In this document: positions 1 to 10,410 of the stretch, one piece after another
Position numbering within the stretch: position 1 is the stretch's first letter
Layout: every line of letters starts with the position of its first letter
NCBI RefSeq assembly: GCF_035046485.1
Contig: NC_085138.1
Span: 276,005,694 to 276,069,693 of the forward strand
Direction of reading: 5' to 3'
Origin: Aedes albopictus
Taxonomy: Eukaryota; Arthropoda; Insecta; Diptera; Culicidae
DNA length: 64,000 bases
Position numbers and translations under genes: made by a program
The notes under the pieces: model-generated
Told to the model about the DNA's origin: nothing
Database searches by the model: none
The model's input: the letters and a program-made list of their open reading frames with translations, nothing else

Positions 1-416
1 ACTGGAAACCATATAACTAATTAATGAATAGAATAGCTGATAACTTTTCTGGTCGATCCTTCCCTGTTGGACGACCAGGAGTCAAGTTATCATATAATTG
101 AAATTCAGTTCAGTGAGAAAGTGTTCTTCAACTAATAGCTAAAACAAGTATTAAATAAATTTATAAGAAGAGAAAGTGAAATTTTAATTGGCGGTATAAA
201 TTCATAAATATTTTTGGATAAATCTATTCAAAATTTCCATATTAGTAACATCCACATATTCAATCACTAAGCTGTGAAGCATTATCTGTCGGTTTCGATG
301 TTACCCAATATAGACACAGATGCTATCAAAAAAAATACTTTGTAAAAGACAACCAAAACATGTATTTCAACAAATATTCCAAGTCTATCAACACGGTACT
401 GATTTTCTAAACTGCA
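1..416. other. Gene-free flank downstream of the CRAL-TRIO gene
   Basis: AT-rich sequence 3' of the minus-strand CRAL-TRIO gene. It should contain that gene's 3' UTR, but I see no clear AATAAA on the minus strand. I recognise no repeat or exon here. Confidence 0.4.
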
Positions 417-1478
417 TCAATCAAACTCCAAGCTTCTGAAAGAACCCTCCACACCAAACAGCGCGCTAGCGGTTTTTGGCTTGCCTGGTCGTTTACGCTC
501 ATCGTTACGGTATTTGGCATCTTCGAGGAATATCTGACGGTGGTTTATTAAATTGTCACGGCAATCCGCAATGATTGCAGCTAGCTTTCCACCACTGCCC
601 CCGTATTCTTCCGGTAGGAACGATTTCGGAATAACCTGGTGCAGTGCTTCGAACGTGTCGTGTACGGCGATACGCTCTTGAATCTTTTTACTCAAAAATC
701 CGTGGAACATCTTGAAGAGAGCGTCAAATCCAGTCGATGGATTCACAAAGTGGATACCTTTGGTTCGGATTGGGAAAGCTTCTATCACTGATGTCATTTT
801 CCTGGAAAGTATGATACTTCGTCTTGATATGGAACTGTATGAATAGTCATAGTTAACCTACTTGATAAATGTGGGACTGAATTGCGATAACGCTGACAAA
901 GTCAGCCCTCGGAGATCAACAAGCACCATGTGGCCGGCAATGATAGATGTGTCATCGTTCAGAAGCAACAGATCTGTGATCATATAGCAGACCTTCATTA
1001 TGTCCACGATGGAATATTTACTAGGATCGTAAGCTCCCATTCTCACTAACACAATTCGTGGCCCATCCGGCCCCATCGTGTGCGGCAGCGGAAGGTTCAC
1101 TCTGAAGGGACAAACATTAAAGATAAACAGAGTCTTATCTAGCGAGTTGGATTAACACAAAACATTATGTACCTACCCTAGCATAGCATTTTCTTGAATT
1201 TTCGCATTCGTTGGATCGCGGTTGTCGAAGAATTCCGGAATGGCTGACTTAACGGTATAGTAGTTGTCTAACTTTTCTTTGGTTTTCTCCAAGCTGTACT
1301 TACACCCACGGAGGAAATTCACCAGAAACTGATCGTCGGTGCGCGGATTGAGATGTGGTTGCTTCGAGAGCCATGCCTTCAGCGCTGCAAGATCTTCCGG
1401 GATACGGGCCGGAACCTCGTTCAGTTCGTTCTTCGCTTTTTCGGCCAGCTCCGGAGCCATCGGTCGAAGGGAAGTCAT
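417..1478 (-). CDS. CRAL-TRIO domain lipid-binding protein (alpha-tocopherol transfer protein-like), three exons, complete
   Basis: Three minus-strand exons join in phase: 1478-1177, 1101-862 and 801-417 (stop TGA at 417-419). The total is 927 nt, or 308 codons plus stop, a normal length for this family. The introns are short (1176-1102 and 861-802) with GTAGGT donors and CAG acceptors. Family members bind small hydrophobic ligands such as tocopherol or retinal in the cytoplasm and move them between membranes. The N-terminal helical part includes FLRGCKYSLEKTKEKLDNYY. Exon 2 holds the domain core, with VNLPLPHTMGPDGPRIVLVR, VLVDLRG and SALSQFSP. Exon 3 holds AFPIRTKGIHFVNPSTGFD and a C-terminal LPEEYGG, all typical of the lipid pocket. 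I chose the ATG at 1478 because MTSLRPM fits the family start and AAAA precedes it. An in-frame ATG at 1523 would add 15 residues of poor fit. The ligand cannot be told from sequence. The two splice-phase matches make the model firm; the exact paralogue is unknown. Confidence 0.9.
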
Positions 1479-1547
1479 TTTTTCCGGTATGACTTTGCGG
1501 TTTATCGGACAAAAGTAACACACTCACTCGCTGCACACCGACGATTG

Positions 1548-1600
1548 TGAAACTGAGCGATGTGTGAGACCTGGCGAAGGAGATTGTCGATTTTTTTATG
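1548..1600 (-). promoter_or_regulatory. Possible core promoter of the CRAL-TRIO gene
   Basis: On the minus strand a GCTCAGTTTC stretch (TCAGT at 1556-1552) matches the arthropod initiator. An A-rich CATAAAAAAAT lies about 40 bases upstream, near 1600-1590. The start codon is 75 bases downstream. This rests on motif matches only; there is no transcript evidence. Confidence 0.3.
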
Positions 1601-2074
1601 AATTTATTGAAATTGTGCAGTGATAAGAGTCGAGAGATAGCAAAAACAAATCGGGGCTTGTGATATCAAACTCGATATCTTATCAGTTATTATTAAATTT
1701 AGCAATGTGTTTGTAGGTACAAGTTGATACAGTTCCTCACCGGTAGCCTCACTTGTGACATCGCTTTGTGAATGATTTAGTATTTTGATAAAACGTTATC
1801 GATATTTTTTTAAGTTTAATGCACTTTGAAAATGCATGTTTGAGGGAAAGGTTTTCAGCAAATAATGAATACTGACTTTTACAGCACCTTTATTATTCTT
1901 ACGATTTAGAAGTAACCAGACCATTCAAGTAGTATTTGGATTACCTACTGTTACGAGCTAGTCTCAGAACGTCGAGTAATTTATTCAATCTTGTGATACG
2001 GCTTCTTTTAAAATTGCTTTGCTAATTTCAATTTTTACATCGAATTGTGTTTTCTTCTGGATCTCTGAAATACA
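1601..2074. other. Gene-free upstream region
   Basis: AT-rich intergenic sequence between the CRAL-TRIO gene and the LINE remnant. I see no repeat family or ORF of note. Confidence 0.4.
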
Positions 2075-3740
2075 CAGATATTTATTTATTTATTTATATA
2101 TATTTACAAAAATTAAACCGAGTCAATACAGAAACAGACAAATTGGCCGGATTTCGTGAGCATCGTACTCCAGCTGTTAAATCCGGCTCGCCGCCTAACA
2201 GCTTCCAGGGCGATATTGAACAGCAGCCATAAGAGTTCATAAGCTTGTCGCAGTCCCCGGCAAGATTCGAATGAACTGGATAGTTCATCCGAAACCCTTG
2301 CGCAGTTTTGTACACCATCCAAACCGTTGCGTTGCTTTAATCAATGTAATCAGCTTCCCAAGAAAGCCGTTTTCGTCCATCATTTTCCATAGCTCTGTGC
2401 GGTCGATATTGTCGTATGCCACTTTGTAGTCGATGTACAGGTGACACGTTGGGATCTGGTATTCACGGCATTTCTGGAGTACGGTGAAGATCTGGTCCGT
2501 TGTCGACCGACCGTCGATGAGGCCGGCTTGATAACTTCCCACGAACATTTTAGTTAAGGTGACAGACGACGGAAGATGATCTTGAATAGCACTTTGCAGG
2601 CAGCATTCAAAATGGTGATGGCTCAGAAGTTCGCATGGTCGCCTTTCTTATGAATGGATCAGATTTCCCCTTCCTTCCACTCCTCCGGTAGCTGTTCGGC
2701 TTCCCAGATCCTGACTACTAACCGGTGCAGACAGGACAGGTAACCAGCTTTTCTGGGCCCATCTTGATGAGTTCAGTTGCGATACCAACCTTTTCATCTG
2801 TATTGTTGATTTTGAACTGGTGGATGGCATCCTTAACTTCCCTCAGCGTGGAGGTTGGCTCATTTTCGTCCTCTGCTGCATTTGCGTAATCGTTCTCTTT
2901 GTTGTCGTGTTCGCCCGTGCCTAGGTCCTCCACGCTATTCAAGTGATCGTCGAAGTGCTGCTTCCACCTTTCGATCACCTCACATTCGTTCATCAAGAGC
3001 CCTCCATCCTTATCCCTGCATATTTCGGCTCGCGGCATGAAGCCATTGTGGGTTGCGTTGAATTTCTCGTAGAACTTTGGTGTTTCGTGGGAACGGCACA
3101 GCAGTTCCATTTCCTCACACTTTGCTTCTTCCAAGCTGCACTTTTTCTCCCGAAAAAGGCCGGTCTGCTGTTTCCGCTCATGTTGGTAACATTCCACGTT
3201 CTGCCGGGTTCCTTGCTGCAGCATTACCGCCCGTGCTGCGTTCTTCTCCTCCAAAATCGCTCTGCACTCCGCGTTGAACCATTCGTTTCGTCGACTCCTT
3301 TCCACGTACCCGACGGTGCGCTCAGCTGCATCGTTGATGGCTACTTTTACTGTTCTCCAGCAGCACTATAGAGGGGCAACATTGAGCTTGCCTTCGTCTG
3401 ACAACGGCGCCTCGATATTCTGCGCGTATCCTAAGGCGACATTCATTTGCTGCAGTCGCTCTAGGCTGTACCGTCGCGGTCGTCGGTATCGTACATTGTT
3501 GTGACGGAAAGTTTCGAGCGCAGTTTGACCATCACCGGGTAGTGGTCGGAGTGGTCGATGTTAGTGACACGATAGGTCCTGACGTCGATAATGTCGGAGT
3601 GCCGTTCATCAATCGTGGGCGATTCGCGATTCCGTCTGCTGTGGTGATCTTCAGGTGTTACGGTAAGGGATAGGCTGACCATCCGTCCCGTATTTAACGG
3701 GACAACTAAAACATTGTAGGTGCCAACATATGCCAAAGAA
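2075..3740 (-). mobile_element. Broken non-LTR retrotransposon (LINE): endonuclease end, linker and partial reverse transcriptase
   Basis: Read on the minus strand. 3736-3461 ends an APE-type endonuclease (NIDHSDHYPVMVKLRSKL). 3305-2718 is the linker before the RT (RRNEWFNAECRAILEEKNAA, then RWKQHFDDHLNSVED). 2548-2285 is the start of the RT palm (QAGLIDGRSTTDQIF and YIDYKVAYDNIDR, the first catalytic aspartate block). 2322-2113 resumes after a frameshift with GLRQAYELLWLLFNIALE and GQFVCF, and stops exactly where the F/YADD box should be (reads CFCIDS). The end at about 2075-2100 is an ATAAATAA simple repeat, as in LINE tails. Stops and frame changes make it dead. The clade is unsure. Confidence 0.8.
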
Positions 3741-3966
3741 CTTTGTCGAACACCGTAAAGTGATCCAACACCTGTGAAAAAAGTTGTACCCTAGGTGAAG
3801 TGAGGATAAACTTTATTGTTGTTTTTCCAATACATGTAAAGGAATAATATCAATAATGAAATCTCAATACTTTGCCTCACTTTGCCTAGGGTAAAACTTT
3901 TTTCACAGCCGTCGGATCACTTCACGGTCTTCGACAAAGTTCTTTGGCATATAGTCACCTACAATA
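3712..3966. mobile_element. Palindromic MITE, arms about 95 bp
   Basis: The left arm (3712-3808, beginning ATTGTAGGTG, with ATGCCAAAGAACTTTGTCGA) is repeated in reverse complement at 3864-3966. A spacer of about 55 bases separates them. There is no coding capacity. It sits at the 5' edge of the LINE remnant, probably inserted into it. Confidence 0.75.
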
Positions 3967-5264
3967 ATACCAAAGGGTTTGATTTATGAACGCTTACAGC
4001 GCCACCTAGCGGCAAAATTCGAAAACTTAAAATTTCTGCATGCATTTGGCCAAGTTTTCCCATACAAACTTCAAGCGTGTTGAGCGCCCGATTAGGCTCA
4101 ACCGATTTTGTTCAAATTTTGAACGTAGCTTCTGGGAGTCCAAAACAACTGATTTAGGAGGTACGACTTGGCATTTTTCGTAATTTGTGTGATTCGTTTA
4201 AGTGTGGGCCACCCTAATGCGGGTGCTCCCAATGAAGTTGAGAGATCAGCAGTTTCACGTACCGATTTTCCAATCGTAAGTTCTTTTTATTCGCTGGGAT
4301 CGATGCCGTTGGTCTCGGTTCGTATTATTCTGTTGCTGATTTTCTGTTACAATGGCACACCAACCCCCTACTTTCCGGAGGATCATAGTGCACAGTGGAG
4401 TTTAGAGCCCTTTCTTGGGACTCGGACGCCGATCAACCGCCTCTAACATGGGTATCAGACGCTGTTGTATGAGTCGTTCCTCCTGAAGAACCCCCCTCCC
4501 TCTTCCCTGTCTGCCAACAACTAAAGTTCCCATCGGGGTTGGTTACTCGAGCTTCCCTAAGATTGCTCGAAGCCCGACCGGTGCCACGCGGAGATAGAGA
4601 TAGAAGGGATGCTGGGCAGAGACTAGTGATCTCAATGGGATCTGTATTGCGCGAATTACCCAACCTTATCCGTGACGAAGATAAGCAAAGTAGTGGAATT
4701 TAAAGGAATTTGCTCATCCTTTCTTAATTTTTCTTTAAAAGTTTCATCTGTTAGTTTTTCTTTTGGAAAAATGAAGTAATAGTGAATTGATTTATTTTTT
4801 TATTTCAACTAGTGATTTCAAGTGTAAATAGTAGCTCTCTCTATCTTCTATTAAACGACTTTTCGTTTTGAGCGAGGGTTTGAAAATGCTTTCGTGTAAA
4901 ATCAGAAAAATGCCAACAATTTGGCCAACAATCGACAAAAATCTACGGGTCCGCAGAAATGGTTGTTGCTCTAACTAACGAGGGGCTCATCAATTTCAGC
5001 AATCAAATGCATTTCCTTTTTTTGTGAGAGTTTTTGCTTTTCTAAAAGCATCATCTATAAAATGTTTAAAGACAAAATGTAAATACTGGGCCGGTCTTTG
5101 CGAAAGTTACTCCAATTCTAGCTCCAATCTTATATGGTTCCTGTAGTGTAATTTAGCTTCAAACTGTTGATAGCGCCACTAGCGACTATGTTATCATTTG
5201 ATGACATAAAACAAAATTCTAAATGGTAGATCTTTTTAAGCATTAAAACTTTGCCGAAGAAAGT
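3967..5264. other. Intergenic stretch with scraps of repeats
   Basis: It contains a recurrent motif GCGCCACCTAGCGGCAAAATT near 3999, also present in other orientations inside the 2.2-kb hAT elements, and a similar short block near 5173. No ORF here looks coding. I see nothing else. Confidence 0.35.
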
Positions 5265-5424
5265 AAGGGAGCAAAGCCCAAAATGCCAAGATGGGGTAAA
5301 ATGGCCCAATTCATAAAATCATTCCTGAATGGGATTTGATCATTAGGGGAACAAAGCCCAAAATGTCAAGATGGGGTAAAATGGATCAACTCATAAAATC
5401 ATTCCTGAATGGAACTTGATCATT
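5265..5424. repeat. Tandem duplication, 2 x 80 bp
   Basis: The block with GCAAAGCCCAAAATGCCAAG (from 5271) recurs 80 bases later (from 5351) with a few substitutions. Both copies end ATTCCTGAATGG..TTGATCATT. The motif GATGGGGTAAAATGG resembles other mosquito repeats here that carry GGGGTAAAA. Confidence 0.8.
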
Positions 5425-5970
5425 GCTATAGGTGAATGGTGTCAATATATGTTTGCATCAAACATTCTTCTAGAAGCTAGGCCACCAAACCCACGAAAAA
5501 TCCTTTGATTTCCCAATGAAAATTGGCAACTTCCGGTTTTTCGTGCTTGCAATTAAGGTTTTCTGGTGATTTTATTACCAGCCAAGTGTTTCCAACGAGA
5601 TGCAGGCACACATGGAGGCGCATGGTTGTTGTTGTCTAAGCTTTCCATGTTAGGGGTCATTCAAATATTACGATCATCGTTTTGCGGGGAGGGGGGTAAC
5701 ACTCCATTTATTGAGTATACGAAAAAAGCGGGACGGAGGAGGGAAAAGGAGTCGGAAATATCCGAAAACTGATGGACGTAATTTTGAATGTTTTCAGGAA
5801 GTGGCATCTTACCCCATGGCAGACGGTCGTTTTGCACCACTTCCATTCTACGAACCAGTTTTTAAAATCGCTATAAATCGATGAAAATTTAATAGTTTAG
5901 TGAAATTTTTTTGCTGAAGTATCGAGCAAATATTGTCTAGTTGTGGTGAAAGCCTAACAAATGAGGTTAA
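5425..5970. other. Intergenic, no recognisable gene
   Basis: It contains a G-rich run at 5686-5697 and the motifs GGGGTCATTCAAATATTACG and CATCTTACCCCATGG, typical of repeat scrap. I see no coding signal. Confidence 0.3.
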
Positions 5971-6233
5971 TCTATATATATATCTATATAAAAATGCAGT
6001 GGCATACGTGGGACCGCGCATAACTTGCGAACGGATGGTCCGATTTGGGTCGTCTAAGTTTTGTTCTGTTAGTTTTCACCCAAGGAAGGTTTATGAGGCC
6101 TAAAACATGGAAAATTTGAGGGTTTTTGAAAATCGGGTTTTCATACATTTGAACGGGGACTTGGGTGCTTGGCTAGGGACTTGGAACGTCAAAAAACGCA
6201 GTAGGCAAGCCGAAGTTTGCCGGGTGCAGCTAG
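5971..6233 (+). mobile_element. Short non-autonomous Helentron/DINE-1-like element
   Basis: It starts TCTATATATATATCTATATA followed by AAAATGCAGTGGCATACGTG and ends GCCGGGTGCAGCTAGTT. These are the TATA-rich 5' end and the CTAG 3' end typical of Helentron/DINE-1 elements. The same 5' and 3' ends border the composite element at 61266-63525 (minus strand). There is no coding capacity. Confidence 0.7.
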
Positions 6234-6416
6234 TTATAATTGAAAACGATGAAAGTTTGAAAAATGGCGTTTTACCCCACTTTCCCCTATTGTGCTATCT
6301 CTTAACACACACGAGATAATGGGCCACATCCCCAAAATAGCCGAAAATCCCATAAGCCCTCCTAGTCTCACATTTAACAGAATCCCCGACCAGTGATCTT
6401 AAGAGTCTCGACTGTA

Positions 6417-7385
6417 GGGTAGGGCGGGGCAAGATGAGCACCCTAAGGATCACGTTGAGTTTATTGAAAGTTAACACAATTTTTCGAAGTACCTCTCAAT
6501 AGTTCTTTTCTATATCATGTTTTCTATCACCCATAAACATAGGAGGGTTCAAAATTCACAATAAGGATGATTTATTTGACTAAACAAAAAATATGTTTTA
6601 TGGTCAGTTCGAACATGCTACGGGGCAAGAAGAGCACTTCATTAAAATCCCAATATTTTAACAATAAATTGGCCACACAGTGATTGATATAGTGTACCTT
6701 GTTTATAGCTATAGTTCTAAAATTATCAATGCTTTCGATAATTATAAAACAAATGCGATTTTATAATACTTTATACAAAATGACCCGAAAAACAATAAAC
6801 GATTATTAAGTTGCTTATTTTTAGGAATTATAATACTTTATACAAAATGACCCGAAAAACAATAAACGATTATTAAGTTGCTTATTTTTAGGAATTTACG
6901 CAACCAAATAGTTGCAGCGGTTATTGAAACCTATGTTCGGCAATATTGAGTGGATTCCAATAATTTCAAAATATTTTCTATATTCCCCTCAGGGGTGCTC
7001 TTCTTGCCCCACTATAGGTAAATAACTAAAATTGAATTTTAATGTTTGTTTTTAGAAAATATTTTCTAATATAAATTAAAATGCTTTGCACTAAGCTAGT
7101 TATGTTGTCTGATGACAAGAATTATGGTAAAAATTTGATTCTGACATAAAAACCTTATTTTATTCTGATGATTTCTTATAAGAAAATGCTAAAAATCCAT
7201 GCTATTGACTAATTTGACGATATGTTTTAATTCGTTCATTATGAAGTACCTTATATCAGGTTTACAAACAGGATAAACATTATCCTAACGGATTATGAAC
7301 TTGTTTGGGCAAAATTCATCATAAAAGTAGTAAAACGGAGGGGTGCTCATCTTGCCCCGGGTGGCCATCTTGCCCCGTCCTACCC
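6417..7385. mobile_element. TIR element with TA target duplication
   Basis: Terminal inverted repeats GGGTAGGGCGGGGCAAGATG (6417) and CATCTTGCCCCGTCCTACCC (end 7385) are flanked by TA at 6415-6416 and 7386-7387. A second, inner inverted pair lies at about 6618-6645 (CTACGGGGCAAGAAGAGCAC) and 6990-7015 (GTGCTCTTCTTGCCCC), suggesting nesting. There is no transposase ORF. The TA duplication suggests Tc1/mariner or pogo mobilisation. Confidence 0.75.
6762..6895. repeat. Tandem duplication, 2 x 67 bp, inside the TIR element
   Basis: The block starting TATAATACTTTATACAAAAT at 6762 is repeated without visible change at 6829. Exactness implies a recent duplication. Confidence 0.85.
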
Positions 7386-7387
7386 TA

Positions 7388-8119
7388 TAGCGTTGATCGT
7401 AACGGTTTCGATCCTACTCCTAGCTATCAACCCATAGAACAGATAACGTATTGTACGTATCCTCATAATTGTTAGTCATCACTCGTAGCAGATTGTAGAC
7501 ATCAATGAGCTTATTTTTCCTCAGAGAATGAGAAGCAAAATCGAATATAGACACTTGGTTGGAATAGCGTCACACGAGGTTTCAAATGACTAGGCATTAG
7601 TTCGATGTACTTAAGCAGAAGTTCGTCTGCCTCCTCAGTAACATGTAATCTAATCATCGCTGGATCGCTGATTTTTGCGAGGAGGTGCAATTATTTTTTG
7701 CCTCTGAAAGAAATATCAATCGTCGGATAGTATCAAACGAAAGTCTTATCGTGAATATGGCGCAATTTACTTGATCCAAAACCGTGTCCCAATTAAATCG
7801 GGTTTACTTGCGCACCTGGTGGGAACTCAAATTATAGCCATGATAATCTATCATATGGCGACAGTATCTTTCACATATCTACGTGTAGTCAGAAAGGCCA
7901 TGCTAAGAGGGTCTGAATTAGTAGAACCCTGATCAACTGAGGATCTTTTCGCAAGGCAAATTTCTTAGAAATCCTTCGGATCCTCTGCGCAGAATACCCT
8001 CTTCAATTGTATGTATCTTTATATTTTTCTGGAAAGTTTCAATTATAAACAACCCATCTACTAAATATAAAAATGAACGTTTCGGATCATCAACGGCGGG
8101 GGATGCTTCGCAAAATATA
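7388..8119. other. Intergenic between the TIR element and the 3' end of the mwh-like gene
   Basis: No repeat family or ORF recognised. Confidence 0.35.
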
Positions 8120-8125
8120 TTTATT
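8120..8125 (-). terminator. Possible polyadenylation signal of the mwh-like gene
   Basis: TTTATT on the plus strand, i.e. AATAAA on the minus strand, lies about 380 bases past the stop codon at 8502. Motif only. Confidence 0.3.
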
Positions 8126-8501
8126 AAGCTTTTTCTCTGTTTGTAAAAAAAAGTACAAAACTGCTTAACCAGTACAACTACCTAATTTTCTTATTTTCGA
8201 ATCATCATAACATTCAACACAGTTCTCTTGAAAATAGTATCCCGCAGGGTGTAATGATAGTAAGAAAGTTCCATCACCATCTTTTAAAAATCTAACCGGA
8301 CAGGAAGAATGAGAAACTTTATACAAATCGAGTGTTTGATACAGCAAAAATGTATACGTGTGAAGAATGCATTCTCCGTTCAACTGCAAGAACGAGTTAA
8401 AATACAGCTAAAACTCTACACAGTAAAAGAATAAATATTGCACAGAAATTATGTTTTAAAACTTGTCTGTTAGATTAAATCGATTACGATTTTCCATTCA
8501 A

Positions 8502-10410
8502 TCAATACAAACCGGAAGGCAAATCAGTCACTTTAGAACCCAAGTTTGTCTGGCTGCGACTGTTCTCTCTCAACAATGACCCATTTCCAGGATAGAGCAT
8601 CTGGGGCCCGTTGGTAGATCGTAGCTTGAAATTAGTGTTACCGGTGCTCATTTTGGCACCCACGGTGGTACCATTCATTCCGCCAGCGGCTGAAGAGTGC
8701 TGATTGATAACTCGAGCCTTTTGGAAAGCATTGGACTTTGCTCTTTGTTCACTGGACATAACGATGTCAATCATCGAATCTACCCCATATGCGCCCATTC
8801 TATCGAGATTCTTGGTGACCTTCTTCGCTTCCAATGCAGCGGTTATGTCTGGTTTGGGATACTTCCCGGCGCTATTCATATCAGTCATGAAGAACACCCC
8901 GTTGAATTGCTGCGCTGGTGGGTTTTGCTGAGGGATTTCACGCTCAAGAGACTGCGCTCGCAGCATCCGCGACTCTTTGTCGCGTGCATCCATGATCACG
9001 TTCAGTATGGCTCGGTTCGAATCTTTGGTCGATGCACGACTTCGGTGTAGAGCTTGAGACTCAGTTGCTGTGTGGATCACATCCGGTCGAGTAGGATCAT
9101 TTACTTCCGATGGGTAAAATGTTTCCTCAACGTAGGGCTTCTTTTGGGATTTACCCGTATCTGCAACTTCGAAAAAGTCCAATTTGCTGTCGTTATTCAC
9201 CATAAGGAGATCATAGCCTGATTCCCCATCCGAAGGGGTAGAAATGAGATGAGCTAAAGAACGGGATTTGCGGGGTGGGTGAGGTAGCAGGTTAACAGGT
9301 ACTATTTCATTTTCAGTGTTGATTTCTAAGCTATAAAGAGTCTTCTCTGGCAAATCGTCCATTTGATGAAACAAGACTTCATTTTGATCTGATATTTCAC
9401 GTTCCGCATCGTTGACAATGTTTTGCAGTTCTTCAATCACATCTTCGATAGTGGCATTCGTATCATCATCATTGTTACTCACGTCATGCGTCTGCTCGTC
9501 GTTTTCTTGGTTCAGAGAGATACTGAACTTATGAGAATTTGTGCTTGACCCATCCTTGGTTGGGAATACACGTGGGGGCTCTGGAGTAGATGATTGTCCA
9601 GTTTCTGAACTACTGATACCTTCGTCATCGTTTTCAGAGGTATTTCTCTTAGCTTGAGGTGGAACTTGTCGCGGAAGAGCAACTGGTCGTTTCTCCAGAC
9701 TTGAGCTATTGGATGCGTCCTGACTTTGGGTACCTTTCAGTCTAAGAACTTCTCGTTGCAACTCAGCGCATCGTTCCTGCAGCCGTCTTTCCATTGTTGT
9801 CAATACAGTCTTCTCCTCATGCAGAATTTGTACTCTTCGCTCGAGAATAACCAACCGACTGCGTACTTGTTCAGCGGAGCGAGCCTGACTCTGAAGCTGT
9901 TCAATATCAATGCGAATGGCATCCCACCTTTTTACCTCCACCCTGAGTCGTTCTAACCACGGTGAGGTGGATGAAATGACTTTGCACATCTGCGCTGGAT
10001 CAAGTCCTGCTTGATGAAGTTCTGCTTGCAGATATAGACGCACTTGTACACTTTCAGCGCTTTCCAAAAATGTGTTAACAAATTTCATCCCGACTGCCTG
10101 TAGTTCCCCAGATCCACCACCACTGTTGAGCATTCCCACAAGCAACCTAAACCGAACTGGTTCAGCACAGCGGAGACGCAATGTGGACAAAGCTTCCGAC
10201 ACAGCGGTATGTCCTTGCTGTTGACTACGTTGAGTTCCATCACCGAGAGCTGATTTGTCGCAAGCGATCGTCAAAAGCTGCAAAGCGACTATCCGCGATC
10301 GAATACCGGTACCAGTTGCAGCAGCGGCCAATGGAAGCAATCCTATCGGAGTGGTCCCAAGCCTTGCGCCAGCTTCGGGACTTCTTGTACAACAGATACT
10401 CAAGCATTGT
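8502..10410 (-). CDS. mwh: mwh-like exon E (last coding exon)
   Basis: It opens after a TTTTATTTTTAG acceptor with A|CAA TGC TTG. It ends with ..DLPSGLY and TGA at 8504-8502. It encodes the second half of the FH3 fold, a coiled coil (LERRVQILHEEKTVLTTMER) and a ~410-residue tail rich in S, N, D and E, with an acidic stretch NDDDDTNATIEDVIEELQN. The tail has no domain I recognise. Such tails in Mwh proteins are poorly conserved. Confidence 0.85.
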